From contig CM037777.1 in assembly GCA_021229015.1 (NCBI GenBank), positions 66,185,946 to 66,249,945 on the forward strand: a DNA stretch of 64,000 nucleotides. The letters are read 5' to 3'. The stretch is from Solen grandis. Lineage: Eukaryota > Mollusca > Bivalvia > Adapedonta > Solenidae. Under the pieces are notes generated by a model. It did not search any database. It worked only from the letters and a program-made list of their open reading frames with translations, and was not told the origin of the DNA. The position numbers and the translations under genes are program-made. Position 1 is the first letter of the stretch, and each line of letters begins with the position of its first letter. Positions 1 to 12,744 of the stretch are shown one piece after another.

Positions 1-293
1 TGACCACTAGTTTTATAGACAGTAACTGTTTTTGATATTTTCTTTCTATATAAATAAAATATCCTACCCCTAAAACAATGACTACGCTACGCATTTTTTT
101 CAAATGTAAGTGCAAGGAGATTGTTGTCTAATAAGTTAATTAATGTATTCGCGCTTATCAATCACAGGTGCCACATGTGACAGGATTTAAGTATGCCTAA
201 ATAAATGTGAAAAGTCCACGTATTCGTTGAGTTTGGAATATCATTCTTTCATTACCACAAGCGAACACAAGTTGAGAGAGAGTTTTATTGTGA

Positions 294-550
294 GGGTTTA
301 CCGTCACACGAGCAGAATTTCAATCATTTGGAGACGATGTCTATTTGACACAGTTATAGTGCTGTCACACTGCAGTATCACACCGTAGATATGTGGCATG
401 ATGCAACCAGTCACATTATCCTGACGCTGAGCCTACCAAAACTGCCATATATGCTGAGCGACAAGCAAGGGAGCTATACCAGTACCATTTCTTACGACTT
501 TGGTATTCGAACCCACGATCTCCCGCACGCGAGACGCTCTACGGATGAGA
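294..550 (-). mobile_element. SINE-B copy (tRNA-headed SINE), minus strand
   Basis: On the minus strand: a tRNA-like promoter part with a B-box-like GTGGGTTCGAATACC, then the family body (CAGGATAATGTGACTGGTTG; TGCCACATATCTACGGTGTG; ACTGCAGTGTGACAGCAC) and tail ATGATTGAAATTCTG ... GGTAAACCC. The same body recurs many times in the window. Confidence 0.8.
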
Positions 551-1053
551 GAGAGAGAGAACTCGGAAGTCGATCACATACAGCCATAAAGTGTTTCTGC
601 ATTCATTTAACCCTTAAATAAAATAAAATGTTGTCCGAACGCACTAAAAGCTTTAAGTTGTAGTAGGGATCAACTTTTATTGAATCATGCTGCAATAATG
701 AGACGTAATGACCTTTTAAAGAATTATCGTGCAGTCTGAAAATTTTAAGACATTACAGAAAATAAATGAATTTAATCGTTGCAGTCTTGAGACTCAGTAT
801 TTTACCATCTTAATTTTCTCGAATTGTCTGTTACAAGTCTCAAAGCATTTCCATTATCTTGGTCTAATTGTATCACATTTATATTAAATGTAAATAAAAG
901 CTAGCTAGAATACCTATTTTATTGCGTAAGATGTTTTCGAGAAGATCTTAGAAAAATATCTACGACAAATAGTATTAATTTAATCAATTGCTTCAAATGA
1001 AACGTAATATATTATAAATCAAATTTAAGATTCGTAATCCTGAATATGATTAT
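551..1053. other. AT-rich DNA with no recognised feature
   Basis: Short GA run at 545-560, then AT-rich sequence with stops in all frames. Confidence 0.6.
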
Positions 1054-1705
1054 TTGCACAGAAATCTAGATAAATACAAAATAGCGAGAGCTTTACATGT
1101 CGGAACATTATTAGCCACTCTTCAAGGACGCTCCAGGGATCAGGATGAAGAAAGGACATTTGTGCCGAAGGCTAATTACTCAAGAACAAATAATGCAATT
1201 GAAGTTGACCTTTATGCACTACTGCACATCAATATCAAGCCCCCATGCAATTATAAAGAAATTCCGAAGAAAAATACAAGTCTTAGAGGAGTTAACTTTA
1301 TACGCATTGTCTAAGGAACATGCACAAAGGGCAATAACTCAAGAACAAATAATGCAAGTTATCTCACCATAATGCACAACTGCACATCAATATCAAAATT
1401 CCATGTTTGTTTATTTGTTTGTTGGATTTAACAAAACTAATTCTCCGTGCAAGGAGGAAGACATTGCATACACTAATTAAGGAGAAGTTATTTACACACG
1501 CATTTGCATATGAAAATACACAAAAGACAACAACACTTGTACAACCTTACAATCCATACATTTCATCGTATGCACAACTTCACACCAATCTATGAAAACA
1601 TTACGATAAATGATATATGAGTTATCCGCACAAGCAATTCCAAACAGACGGACGAGCATACATGCAGACGGACAGACGAATGCCGTGCATCATAAATCAG
1701 GGCGT
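1054..1705. repeat. Old imperfect tandem repeat ending in GACGGACA-rich sequence
   Basis: CTCAAGAACAAATAATGCAA recurs at 1179 and 1338 (159 apart) and CTGCACATCAATATCAA at 1222 and 1380. The right end (1647-1705) is rich in CAGACGGAC motifs, as in dispersed repeats common in bivalve genomes. The open frames here are by-products. Confidence 0.5.
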
Positions 1706-2149
1706 ATACAATAACTCTCTGGCTGTTAAACCATTTTTGAACAATAGACAACTATACTGCTGTAGGTACCTGTACTGACGGCTTAGTTTGTTTGCGTCAT
1801 TTCCGGCATCAAACGCGTAATTTGAAAAGGGCCAGATTCGTACACGAATGTTTTTAAATGTCTGATAGAGACTTTCATGCTGCATGAAGGTGCTTCGTCT
1901 TCATTGCTAGTTCACGATTCAAATGTAGTTTACCCAGGAACAAAAGAGAAGGAAAAGTATCCATTGTTGAAGTAACTGTTATCCCGATAAATCGAAAATT
2001 TTGTGGCCATAGCAGACATTCAACCTTGTGTAATGATGCACCTTCTAACATCGGCGACCTTCAGAGAAAGGGCAGTAATCTTACTGAAGGAAAAACGAAA
2101 CGCAGGGACAAACATTTAAGTTCACCCATAATAGCAGAGCTAAAATTTA
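1706..2149. other. No recognised gene
   Basis: A 62-codon minus-strand open frame at 1697-1885 has no recognisable features. Nothing else stands out. Confidence 0.5.
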
Positions 2150-2851
2150 ATATCTTCCCATTCGCCAAAAAATGCGAAAGATTTAAAACATAACTGGCAA
2201 ACTTTTTCTTTTTTTTTCATTTTGCCAACATGCAAGTGTTAATTCTGAGCCCGGACTCTTTTTTAAGTTTGGCAAGCAACTCCTTCCTCCCATTTCTTCA
2301 CTGTCTTTGTCGCCAGTGCGTTAGATCTATGTTCTTTCTTTGGTTTGTCGATTTCAGATTCTGTGCAACGTACATTGGCATCAGAAGATGTAATAAAAAG
2401 TGGATATGTTTCATTTTGACATTGTTCAATTGATGATCGAAATCAGTATCAGACGCGTTTCCATTGGAAACCGGGACTAGTGTAAAAAGGGCTTCCAATG
2501 TCATTGCGAGGGTGTGGATAACTTTTATTGATTGAAAATTAAATAAATGTTGTAATTTTAAACTTCAATAATTAGAATCATAATTAGAAAATAAAGCGGT
2601 GTCAAGTATTAATATTCATTAGGGGAAATGTTAATTGAAAACAGCAGATGTTGTAACATATATGTTTCCGTGTGTTGTGTACCGTAGTCGACACACCGGA
2701 CCCGCGTTTTGTACTAGTCATACAACAATTTACTGGAGTAAATTTCGCTTTTGATATTATAAACAAGATAGGATTGTTCAGTTTTGATGATGTTACTGAT
2801 TACCTTATTGAAATTATCTCATTTAGACATGATTAAGAAAATGTTTAAGCC

Positions 2852-2965
2852 AAAATTTTCACTCGCAAAAAAAAAAAAAAAAAAAAAATGCTAGTGGTTT
2901 AAGACATAACTCGCAAACTTCATTTTCTATTCCCATTTTTGCGAGTGTTAATTTTGAGCACCGAA
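2852..2965. mobile_element. Short inverted-repeat element with poly-A core
   Basis: CACTCGCAAAAA and TTTTTGCGAGTG (12 bp, perfect) lie in wider inverted ends CAAAATTTTCACTCGC / GCGAGTGTTAATTTTGAG. Contains a poly-A run at 2867-2888. A diverged relative sits at 2150-2252 (TTAAAACATAACTGGCAAAC; GCAAGTGTTAATTCTGAGC). Confidence 0.5.
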
Positions 2966-3601
2966 TAGCCACATCCAAAACTTTACCATCTGACTTTGTT
3001 GTCCACATATGAATAACCCATAGCCACCTAACTTCTACAGTTTTTCGTGTTTTCTTATACATGTACCTTTTTTTCAAAGTACAAAGCAATGGAAATACTG
3101 CTAAACATTTCCCAAAATCGGCAAAATACCCTTTTCAGTAAAATTATGAAGAAGACAGGTCTAAATGGGATATCTCGGTCAAAATGGATCACTTTGTTAT
3201 TCCTGCTTTAAAGCGAAAAAAGTACACGATTACATAATTGAACTATAGAAAATCAAGAGAAACACATGCCAAGTAAAATACTTATTAAAAGGATTATGAG
3301 TGTAAGACACGGTTAAGTGGTGGGTATGTTTCTAGTACAATACCTTGAAGGAACATACATTTTGTACACGGTATACATGCATTATACCACAACCAGTGTG
3401 AGCTGGACGTACCATACAGCTGACTTAATCTCCAGCACAACGACACCTATTATTACAACAAGGTTTGCCTGGATTAAGGTAATATATCCATCATTAAATT
3501 ATAATCGTGGTCCTTCAAGCGCTTAAACAGACTTCAGCGCAGACGCAAGCATCCATTGACTTGGACTTATAGGTTCTAAGTCTATAAAGGCTTGCATTTA
3601 C

Positions 3602-3798
3602 AATAAAAATCCCATGATCATTTGATGGACCATGATCACAATTCAATGGTGGATTGATTACCTTAAGTTTAGTTTCTTGCATACTATGTTTGCAATATCG
3701 TGTAATGATATAATTAAAATGAATACAATTTCAAGTAAGATTAAAAAATGAAAAAAACCAGACATACCAAAAAAAAATAAAAAAATAAATAAATAAAA

Positions 3799-3829
<31 letters not shown>

Positions 3830-3856
3830 TCATCAAATGATCATGGGATTTTTATT
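3602..3856. mobile_element. Inverted-repeat element enclosing a microsatellite (copy 1)
   Basis: A perfect 26-bp inverted repeat (3602-3627 and 3831-3856; left arm begins AATAAAAATCCCATGATCAT) encloses about 200 bp of AT-rich DNA ending in an (AT)n run. A (TG)n run follows at 3866-3906. Looks like a miniature DNA transposon or hairpin-forming repeat; no clear target duplication was seen. Confidence 0.55.
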
Positions 3857-4966
3857 TATATATATATGTGTGTGTGTGTGTTGTGTGTGTGTGTGTGTGT
3901 GTGTGTTTCACGAAGGATATACATAGAATTATGATAAACAGACATCAAGGACATAATCCTGATGTTTCATTATTTCGCTGTATACACTATCTCATTTTTT
4001 CTAAATATTTTCTGAATACCCTGAAATTTATTTATTTTCTGGATTATAATCCTTATAATAATTTCAATTTTAATTTTTGTTAATGGCGTATTTTGCGAGG
4101 TTTGTCGTGTGGTAAATGAAACGTTTACTGCGATCTATATCTTCCTGTGTAAGTTTTAAGTCTGTATCATGTAAAATAATCTCTCTTTCAAATGAACAGC
4201 GGGATCCATGCTACTGTTAAGTGGAAATCATAATTCAACCGTTACAGGTCTACTGCATACCATATTTGATATATAGTCACATTAGTAATAATAATACTAA
4301 AATGATAATGATAAAATTATTATTAATAATTTGTATAATAATAAATGACTAAAAAATAATTATTGATGCTCCTCGGGTGAAATTCATATGATCTCGAGAG
4401 ACATGAAGAATATCAAATAATGGAAACTACGTTTGAAAACTTAGCATTAAATAATTATTACCTAAAAAATCTAATTTAAAAAATATTTTATTATAAAGCT
4501 CGTACAAACTACACGCAAGAGAAAATGCAATCATATTAATCACACCTTGTGTGATATTCCCTTTCTACGACGTGACATTGATGATGAATATAGAGCACAT
4601 TTTTTTTCTCCAAAATACTGAAGTCAAAATCGAAACTCGAGAAAGTCACGTTTAGTTACATTGTAAGCCTATCTATACTACAGACTCCCTAAAGAATTAA
4701 AAATCGATACGGAAAGCGTTCCGTTTAAAAATCTAGGAGGAAAAAATGAAGAAATGTGGTTTACTATAATAATATTAAACCAAACAAGCCATCACATGTC
4801 TGTCTCTCGTCTATGAATCCTACAACTTTCTAAAAGTACTGTTAGTCAATATTGAAGCATTGGTGCAAATCATCAAAGGCTATGCTTAAAAAAATGGTAA
4901 CTGAAAATATGGAAGTAAGAATGAGGTATGATTGGAATAAACAGGAGAGTTTCATCATCCAAACAT

Positions 4967-4967
4967 T

Positions 4968-5007
<40 letters not shown>
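4967..5007 (+). repeat. (TCA)n microsatellite
   Basis: About 13 TCA units. The equivalent run in the second 4.2-kb copy (about 9119-9147) is shorter, showing length change since duplication. Confidence 0.9.
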
Positions 5008-5920
5008 CGACGACAACATCATCATAATTTATAAGAACCACAGCACTATCATCAGATACTCTCAGATATTTATCTTTAATATTTCTGTTCTGTCATGTTG
5101 ACATCAACTTTTCGCAGCTATTTAAATTCAATTATCGATATTGATGTAAAAAAATATATTAACCAAACATGAAAATAAAGAAAATGGCGTGATATAATTA
5201 ATGACAATTATATCGTTGTGCGTGCATTTTCCCGATAACGATTTTCCCAAATTTGGATTCAATGTAATAAATAAACTCCAATATCATTGTCCGCAAATCA
5301 ATTTTAATTTCGGTCGCACCAACGGTAGAAACAATCTATAAAGAGGCGAGCGTCCAAGCTCATCGCCGATAAAACTGCCATTCTTCCAGGAGCAATAGAC
5401 CATCTCACAAGAGGCTCGGCAATACCCGGTATTATTCAATAATTATATTGACCAATCAGTGACTGGGGAAAGATGTAAAATTATGTTTATTTCTCATTGA
5501 ACAATCTGTGGAGTTAGATGTGCTCGTTAATTTATGTAGGATTGCGTCCAAAATCGGAGTGAAATGGCCTATTTGCCTAGCACAGTATTCCTGGGTATAT
5601 TTCCATTGCGGAGAAATGCAGAGCTCAAGAAGGAAAGTACTTTCAGAATTTAGCCTTACGTTATTCCGAGCATTTATTTTTTCCCAATCAGTTGACAGTG
5701 ACGAACATTCATATATATAGTGAAACAAACAGAGACAGTCCGTGTGATAACTTCTGAAATGTATGCAAACGTGCTTTAGGGATATCATCGATATTAGGTA
5801 TTTTTTTGTCATAACTGATGGGATCAAATATACAGAATAAATATAGTGTTGACCCAACATTGACATGGAGCTAATACCTAATCAGTATTGGTATTATGCT
5901 TGACGACGAGCAGTTCCGTC

Positions 5921-6045
5921 ACTGGATGGGACAGTGTCGGGATACCATAGCTAGATTTGGTACCATGCCACAAGCAGAAGGCATGATATCGTAGTAAGGC
6001 AGCACTACATCTGTTTCAAATATACAAATTTCTCCAAACGATAAA
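5921..6045 (+). mobile_element. SINE-B body fragment
   Basis: Matches the SINE-B body (ACTGGATGGGACAGTGTC; GGTACCATGCCACAAG; GGCAGCACTACATCTGTTTC) without head or tail. Lies inside the first 4.2-kb unit. Confidence 0.65.
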
Positions 6046-7034
6046 GATTCGTAAATCCAACCAATCAAACTCTCATATACATCTGCTCTGTTCTGCTTAA
6101 GCGCGACACCACATTTGATATAGAAAAACACGTGTCTGTCTAAATGTTTCGCTAGATTCCATAAGAGTCATTTCGAACAAATAAAACGTTTTGACTGAAA
6201 CCAGCGACTGATTTACAGGCACAGTAACTAATTTACCGAGAATCATAAAATCGACGGAGCCTACTTAGACATGCCCTAACATAATTACGTAGATTTTCAG
6301 ACAAATTTCCAACAACAAAACCATCAAATGTCTTTAAATTGACCATTAAGAAGACATTGTGAGTTTTAAACTTCTGATCTGTTGATGGAAAGTTAAGATA
6401 ATCAAATAAGCAAAGACACACCAGTGTTGTGTCACCTTTATGAACACAGAGACGTCAGAAATTGTGTCACGCTTTATGAACAGAGTGGCGCCTGGTCCTA
6501 GAAGGTATGTCGCGCTTTATCAGAACAGAACAGAACAGAACATTTCATTATTTTCATCCAGGTATACAAGTTATACAGCATGGAGATTTGCAAAAAAATA
6601 CACAAACAGATGTAATTAAGTGAGTGTGTTAGGCAGTGTCGAAACGTGACATTCGACTACTAGAGAGAAGAAATACTAGGGAAAATGTAGAGGAAGGGAT
6701 GTAAATGGTGAGACAATAGCAAAAGAGGAAGTAGTAATGTTATTTTTGTCAATAGTATACATCAGTAAGTCGTTCGATGTATGATCCATAGTGTCTGGAG
6801 CTAAAAAAATACATTAATTAGTTTCACAAGAGGGTAACATTTCTATGGTTACATAAACTGTCACAAATGTTGAATGGTATTTGCCCCTTACCTAAAATGT
6901 TTATCTAACCGTTTTGGTGCATACAGTACAGACCAAACAGAGAGACACGTTACTAAGGGCAAAGGTCAGAGTGTAGCCTAAACATATAATAAAAGGACAC
7001 CAAAAACTAACTGTAAGGGGGTTTTGGAAAAATT

Positions 7035-7725
7035 AAGCGCCTAGAAGTTGTGAACATTTTATCAACAGAGAGACGCCAGCGTCTAAAAGTTGTTACAGGC
7101 TTTATGAACAAGGAGACGCCAGTGTCTAGAAGTTATGTCAGCTTTATGACAGAGAGACGCCAGCGCCAGAAGTTTGCATTTTGTCACGCTTTATGGACAG
7201 AGAGACGCCAGCGCCTAGAAGTTATGTCACGCTTTATGGACAGAGAGACGCCAGCGCCTAGAAGTTATGTCACGCTTTATGGACAGAGAGACGCCAGCGC
7301 CTAGACGTTATGTCACGTTCTATGGACAGAGAGACGCCAGTGCCTAGAAGTTATGTCACGCTTTATGGACAGAGAGACGCCAGCGCCTAGACGTTATGTC
7401 ACGCTTTGGACAGAGAGACGCCAGCGCCTAGAAGTTATGTCACGCTTTATAGACAGAGAGACGCCAGCGCCTAGAAGTTATGTCACGCTTTATCAACATA
7501 AAGACGCCAGCGTCTAAAAGTTGTTACAGGCTTTATGAACAAGGAGACGCCAGTGTCTAGAAGTTATGTCACGCTTTACGGACAGAGACGCCAGCGTACA
7601 GCTAGACGCCAGCGCCTAAACGTTATGTCACGCTTTATGGACAAAGAGACGCAAGCGCCTAGAAGTTATGAAATGCTTTATAGACAGAGAGACGCCAGCG
7701 TCTAGAAGTTATGTCACGCTTTATG
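7035..7725 (+). repeat. 43-bp minisatellite array, short copy
   Basis: Head-to-tail copies of a 43-bp unit: GACAGAGAGACGCCAGCGCC followed by TAGAAGTTATGTCACGCTTTATG in two pieces. Length divided by 43 gives about 16 copies. A variant unit with GTTACAGGCTTTATGAACAA occurs at 7092 and 7522, exactly ten units apart. Diverged single units also occur upstream at 6432-6530. One of the three reading frames meets TAG in each unit, so this is not a long coding repeat. Confidence 0.95.
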
Positions 7726-7831
7726 AAATTATAATCGTGGTCCTTCAAGCGCTTAAATAGACTTCAGCGCAGACGCAAGCATCCATTGACTTGGACTTAT
7801 AGGTTCTAAGTCTATAAAGGCTTGCATTTAC

Positions 7832-8025
7832 AATAACAATCCCATGATCATTTGATGGACCATGATCACAATTCAATGGTGGATTGATTACCTTAAGATT
7901 AGTTTCTTGCATACTATGTTTGCAATATCGTGTAATGATATAATTAAAATGAATAATTGCGTGTGTGTAAAAAAAAAAAAATAATATATATATATATATC
8001 ATCAAATGATCATGGGATTTTTATT
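7832..8025. mobile_element. Inverted-repeat element enclosing a microsatellite (copy 2)
   Basis: Copy of the element at 3602-3856 within the second 4.2-kb unit. The arms (7832-7857 and 8000-8025) differ at one base. The interior is shorter, mainly in the A-rich and (AT)n parts. A longer (TG)n run follows at 8035-8074. Confidence 0.55.
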
Positions 8026-8076
<51 letters not shown>

Positions 8077-10065
8077 CACGAAGGATATACATAGAATTAT
8101 GATAAACAGACATCAAGGACATAATCCTGATGTTTCATTATTTCGCTGTATACACTATCTCATTTTTTCTAAATATTTTCTGAATACCTTGAAATTTATT
8201 TATTTTCTGGATTATAATCCTTATAATAATTTCAATTTTAATTTTTGTTAATGGCGTATTTTGCGAGGTTTGTCGTGTGGTAAATGAAACGTTTACTGCG
8301 ATCTATATCTTCCTGTGTAAGTTTTAAGTCTGTATCATGTAAAATAATCTCTCTTTCAAATGAACAGCGGGATCCATGCTACTGTTAAGTGGAAATCATA
8401 ATTCAACCGTAACAGGTCTACTGCATACCATATTTGATATATAGTCACATTAGTAATAATAATACTAAAATGATAATGATAAAATTATTATTAATAATTT
8501 GTATAATAATAAATGACTAAAAAATAATTATTGATGCTCCTCGGGTGAAATTCATATGACTCGAGAGACTTGAAGAATATCAAATAATGGAAACTACGTT
8601 TGAAAACTTAGCAAAAAAAAATCTATTTTAAAAAATATTTTATTATAAAGCTCGTACAAACTACACGCAAGAGAAAATGCAATCATATTAATCACACCTT
8701 GTGTGATATTCCCTTTCTACGACGTGACATTGATGATGAATATAGAGCACATTTTTTTTCTCCAAAATACTGAAGTCAAAATCGAAACTCGAGAAAGTCA
8801 CGTTTAGTTACATTGTAAGCCTATCTATACTACAGACTCCCTAAAGAATTAAAAATCGATACGGAAAGCGTTCCGTTTAAAAATCTAGGAGGAAAAAAAT
8901 GAAGAAATGTGGTTTACTATAATAATATTAAACCAAATAAGCCATCACATGTCTGTCTTTCGTCTATGAATCCTTCAACTTTCTAAAAGTACTGTTAGTC
9001 AATATTGAAGCATTGGTGCAAATCATCAAAGGCTATGCTTAAAAAATGGTAACTGAAAATATGGAAGTAAGAATGAGGTATGATTGGAATAAACAGGAGA
9101 GTTTCATCATCCAAACATTATCATCATCATCATCATCATCATCATCACGACGACAACATCATCATAATTTATAAGAACCACAGCACTATCATCAGATACT
9201 CTCAGATATTTATCTTTAATATTTCTGTTCTGTCATGTTGACATCAACTTTTCGCAGCTATTTAAATTCAATTATCGATATTGATGTAAAAAAATATATT
9301 AACCAAACATGAAAATAAAGAAAATGGCGTGATATAATTAATGACAATTATATCGTTGTGCGTGCATTTTCCCGATAACGATTTTCCCAAATTTGGATTC
9401 AATGTAATAAATAAACTCCAATATCATTGTCCGCAAATCAATTTTAATTTCGGTCGCACCAACGGTAGAAAAAATCTATAAAGAGGCGAGCGTCCAAGCT
9501 CATCGCCGATAAAACTGCCATTCTTCCAGGAGCAATAGACCATCTCACAAGAGGCTCGGCAATACCCGGTATACTTCAATGATTATATTGACCAATCAGT
9601 GACTGGGGAAAGATGTAAAATTATGTTTATTTCTCATTGGACAATGTGTGGAGTTAGATGTGCTCGTTGATTTATGTAGGATTGCGTCCAAAATCGGAGT
9701 GAAATGGCCTATTTGCCTAGCACAGTATATTATTCCTGGGTATATTTTCATTGCGGAGAAATGCAGAGCTCAAGAAGGAAAGTACTTTCAGAATTTAGCC
9801 TTACGTTATTCCGAGCATTTATTTTTTCCCAATCAGTTGACAGTGACGAACATTCATATATATAGTGAAACAAACAGAGACAGTCCGTGTCATAACTTCT
9901 GAAATGTATGCAAACGTGCTTTAGGGATATCATCGATATTAGGTATTTTTTTGTCATAACTGATGGGATCAAATATACAGAATAAATATAGTGTTGACCC
10001 AACATTGACATGGAGCTAATACCTAATCAGTATTGGTATTATGCTTGACGACGAGCAGTTCCGTC

Positions 10066-10190
10066 ACTGGATGGGACAGTGTCAAGATACCATAGCTAGA
10101 TGTGGTACCATGCCACAAGCCGAAGGCATGATATCGTAGTAAGGCAGCACTACATCTGTTTCAAATATACAAATTTCTCCAAACGATAAA
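10066..10190 (+). mobile_element. SINE-B body fragment (duplicate)
   Basis: Same fragment as at 5921-6045, carried in the second 4.2-kb unit, with a few base changes. It was copied by the segmental duplication, not by a new insertion. Confidence 0.65.
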
Positions 10191-11215
10191 GATCCGTAAA
10201 TCCAACCAATCAAACACTCATATACATCTGCTCTGTTCTGCTTAAGCGCGACATCACATTTGATACAGAAAAACACGTGTCTGTCTAAATGTTTCGCTAG
10301 ATTCCATAAGAGTCATTTCGAACAAATAAAACGTTTTGACTGAAACCAGCGACTGATTTACAGGCACAGTAACTAATTTACCGAGAATCATAAAATCGAC
10401 GGAGCCTACTTAGACATGCCCTAACATAATTACGTAGATTTTCAGACAAATTTCCAACAACAAAACCATCAAATGTCTTTAAATTGACCATTAAGAAGAC
10501 ATTGTGAGTTTTAAACTTCTGATCTGTTGATGGAACGTTAAGATAATCAAATAAGCAAAGACACACCAGTGTTGTAGTCACCTTTATGAACACAGAGACG
10601 TCAGAAATTGTGTCACGCTTTATGAACAGAGAGGCGCCTGGTCCTAGAAGGTATGTCACGCTTTATCAGAACAGAACAGAACAGAACAGAACATTTCTTT
10701 ATTTTCATCCAGGTATACAAGTTATACAGCATGGAGATTTGCAAAAAAATACACAAACAGATGTAATTAAGTAAGTGTGTTAGGCAGTGTCGAAACGTGA
10801 CATTCGACTACTAGAGAGAAGAAATACTAGGGAAAATGTAGAGGAAGGGATGTAAATGGTGAGACAATAGCAAAAGAGGAAGTAGTAATGTTATTTTTGT
10901 CAATAGTATACATCAGTAAGTCGTTCGATGTATGATCCATAGTGTCTGGAGCTAAAAAAATACATTAATTAGTTTCACAAGAGGGTAACATTTCTATGGT
11001 TACATAAACTGTCACAAATGTTGAATGGTATTTGCCCCTTACCTAAAATGTTTATCTAACCGTTTTGTTGCATACAGTACAGACCAAACAGAGAGACACG
11101 TTACTAAGGGCAAAGGTCAGAGTGTAGCCTAAACATATAATAATGTAAGCGATATACAGCGATCATAAAACTAGCACAGTACACTAACTGTATATGGGAT
11201 GCACGTCGGTTTTCG

Positions 11216-12660
11216 GACAAACAGAGAGACGCTAACGCTTAGAAGTTGTGTCACGCTTTATGAACAGAGAGACGCCAGCGCAAAGAAGTTGTGTCACGCT
11301 TTATGAACAAAGAAACACCAGAGTCTAGAAGTAATGACACGCTTTATGAACACAGAGACGCAAGCGCCTAGAAGTTGTGACAACTTTATCAACAGAGAGA
11401 CGCCAGCGTCTAAAAGTTGTTACAGGCTTTATGAACAAGGAGACGCCAGTGTCTAGAAGTTATGTCATGCTTTATAGACAGAGAGACGCCAGCGCCTAGA
11501 AGTTGTTACAGGCTTTATGAACAAGGAGACGCTAGTGTCTAAAAGTTATGTCACGCTTTACGGACAGAGACGCCAGCGTCTAGAAGTTGTGTCACGCTTT
11601 ATGGACAGCTAGACGCCAGCGCCTAGAAGTTATGTCACGCTTTATGGACAGAGAGACGCCAGCGCCCAGAAGTTATGTCACGCTTTATAGACAGAGAGAC
11701 GCCAGCGCCTAGAAGTTATGTCACGCTTTATGGACAGAGAGACGCCAGCGCCTAGAAGTTGTGTCACGCTTTATCAACAGAAAAACGCCAGCATCTAAAA
11801 GTTGTTACAGGCTTTATGAACAAGGAGACGACAGTGTCTAGAAGTTATGTCACGCTTTACGGACAGAGAGACGCCAGCGTCTAGAAGTTATGTCACGCTT
11901 AATGGACAGAGAGACGCAAGCGCCTAGAAGTTATGTCACGCTTTAAAGACAGAGAGACGCCAGCGCTAGAAGTTATGTCACGCTTTATGGACAGAGAGAC
12001 GCCAGCGCCTAGAAGTTGTGTCACGCTTTATCAACAGAAAGACGCCAGCGTCTAAAAGTTGTTACAGGTTTTATGAACAAGGAGACGCTAGTGTCTAGAA
12101 GTTATGTCACGCTTTACGGACAGAGACGCCAGCGTCTAGAAGTTGTGTCACGCTTTATCGACAGCTAGACGCCAGCGCCTAAACGTTATGTCACGCTTTA
12201 TGGACAAAGAGACGCAAGCGCCTAGAAGTTATGAAATGCTTTATAGACAGAGAGACGCCAGCGTCTAGAAGTTATGTCACGCTTTATGGACAGAGAGACG
12301 CCAGTGCCTAGAAGTTAAGTCACGCTTTATCAACAGAAAGACGCCAGCGCCTAGACGTTATGTCACTCTTTTTGGACAGAGAGACGCCAGCGCCTAGAAG
12401 TTATGTCACACTTTATAGACAGAAAGACGCCAGCGCCTAGACGTTATGTCCCTCTTTTTGGACAGAGAGACGCCAGCGCCTAGAAGTTATGTCACACTTT
12501 ATAGACAGAGAGACGCCAGCGCCTAGAAGTTATGTCACGATTTATAGACAGAGAGACGCCAACGTTAAAAGTTATGTCACGCTTTATGAACAGAAAGACG
12601 TCTGCGCCTGGAAGTTGTTGTGTTACGCGTTATTAACACAGAAACGCCTGTGCCAACACT
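11216..12660 (+). repeat. 43-bp minisatellite array, long copy
   Basis: Same 43-bp unit as the array at 7035-7725, about 33 copies by length. Variant units with GTTACAGG start at about 11418, 11503, 11803 and 12061, spaced close to 2, 7 and 6 units. The array ends with diverged units and single-copy DNA at about 12660. Confidence 0.95.
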
Positions 12661-12744
12661 TAAAACAGAACACTCTAACTGACTGCAAGTTAACTACAGA
12701 AATCAGCTATCATCATAGTTATGTATACATGTATATGGTGTGAA

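Larger units (their letters stand above)
3496..7725 (+). repeat. 4.2-kb tandem duplication, copy 1
   Basis: Starts at AAATTATAATCGTGG and ends in the 43-bp minisatellite. The same sequence begins again at 7726. By eye the two copies differ only by scattered single bases and small length changes (for example AAACAGAC at 3524 versus AAATAGAC at 7754, microsatellite lengths, and an A-rich stretch near 4450). The boundary between copies falls directly at the end of the first minisatellite array. Confidence 0.95.
7726..12660 (+). repeat. 4.2-kb tandem duplication, copy 2, with expanded array
   Basis: Repeats copy 1 in the same orientation. The offset is 4230 bases at the left end and about 4140 in the middle, so small deletions distinguish the copies. 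The copies diverge at about 6995 and 11142, just before the minisatellite, where copy 1 lacks a stretch present in copy 2. The array here is about twice as long as in copy 1. Confidence 0.93.

Noticed and set aside
3868..4083. Open frames running out of TG and TCA repeats (also 8006-8251, 4852-5034)
   Set aside because: Their starts are made of microsatellite codons and the remainder lacks recognisable motifs.
5456..5866. 136-codon minus-strand open frame
   Set aside because: In the second 4.2-kb copy the frame is shortened by small indels (87 codons at 9748-10011) while the DNA stays near identical, and no family features are seen.
7050..7304. 84-codon open frame in the minisatellite (also 12489-12743)
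   Set aside because: 43 is not a multiple of 3, so frames rotate and one frame hits TAG in each unit; the frame is a by-product of the repeat.
7035..12660. CRISPR-like look of the 43-bp array
   Set aside because: The units are contiguous with no unique spacers, and the genome is clearly a spliced animal genome.
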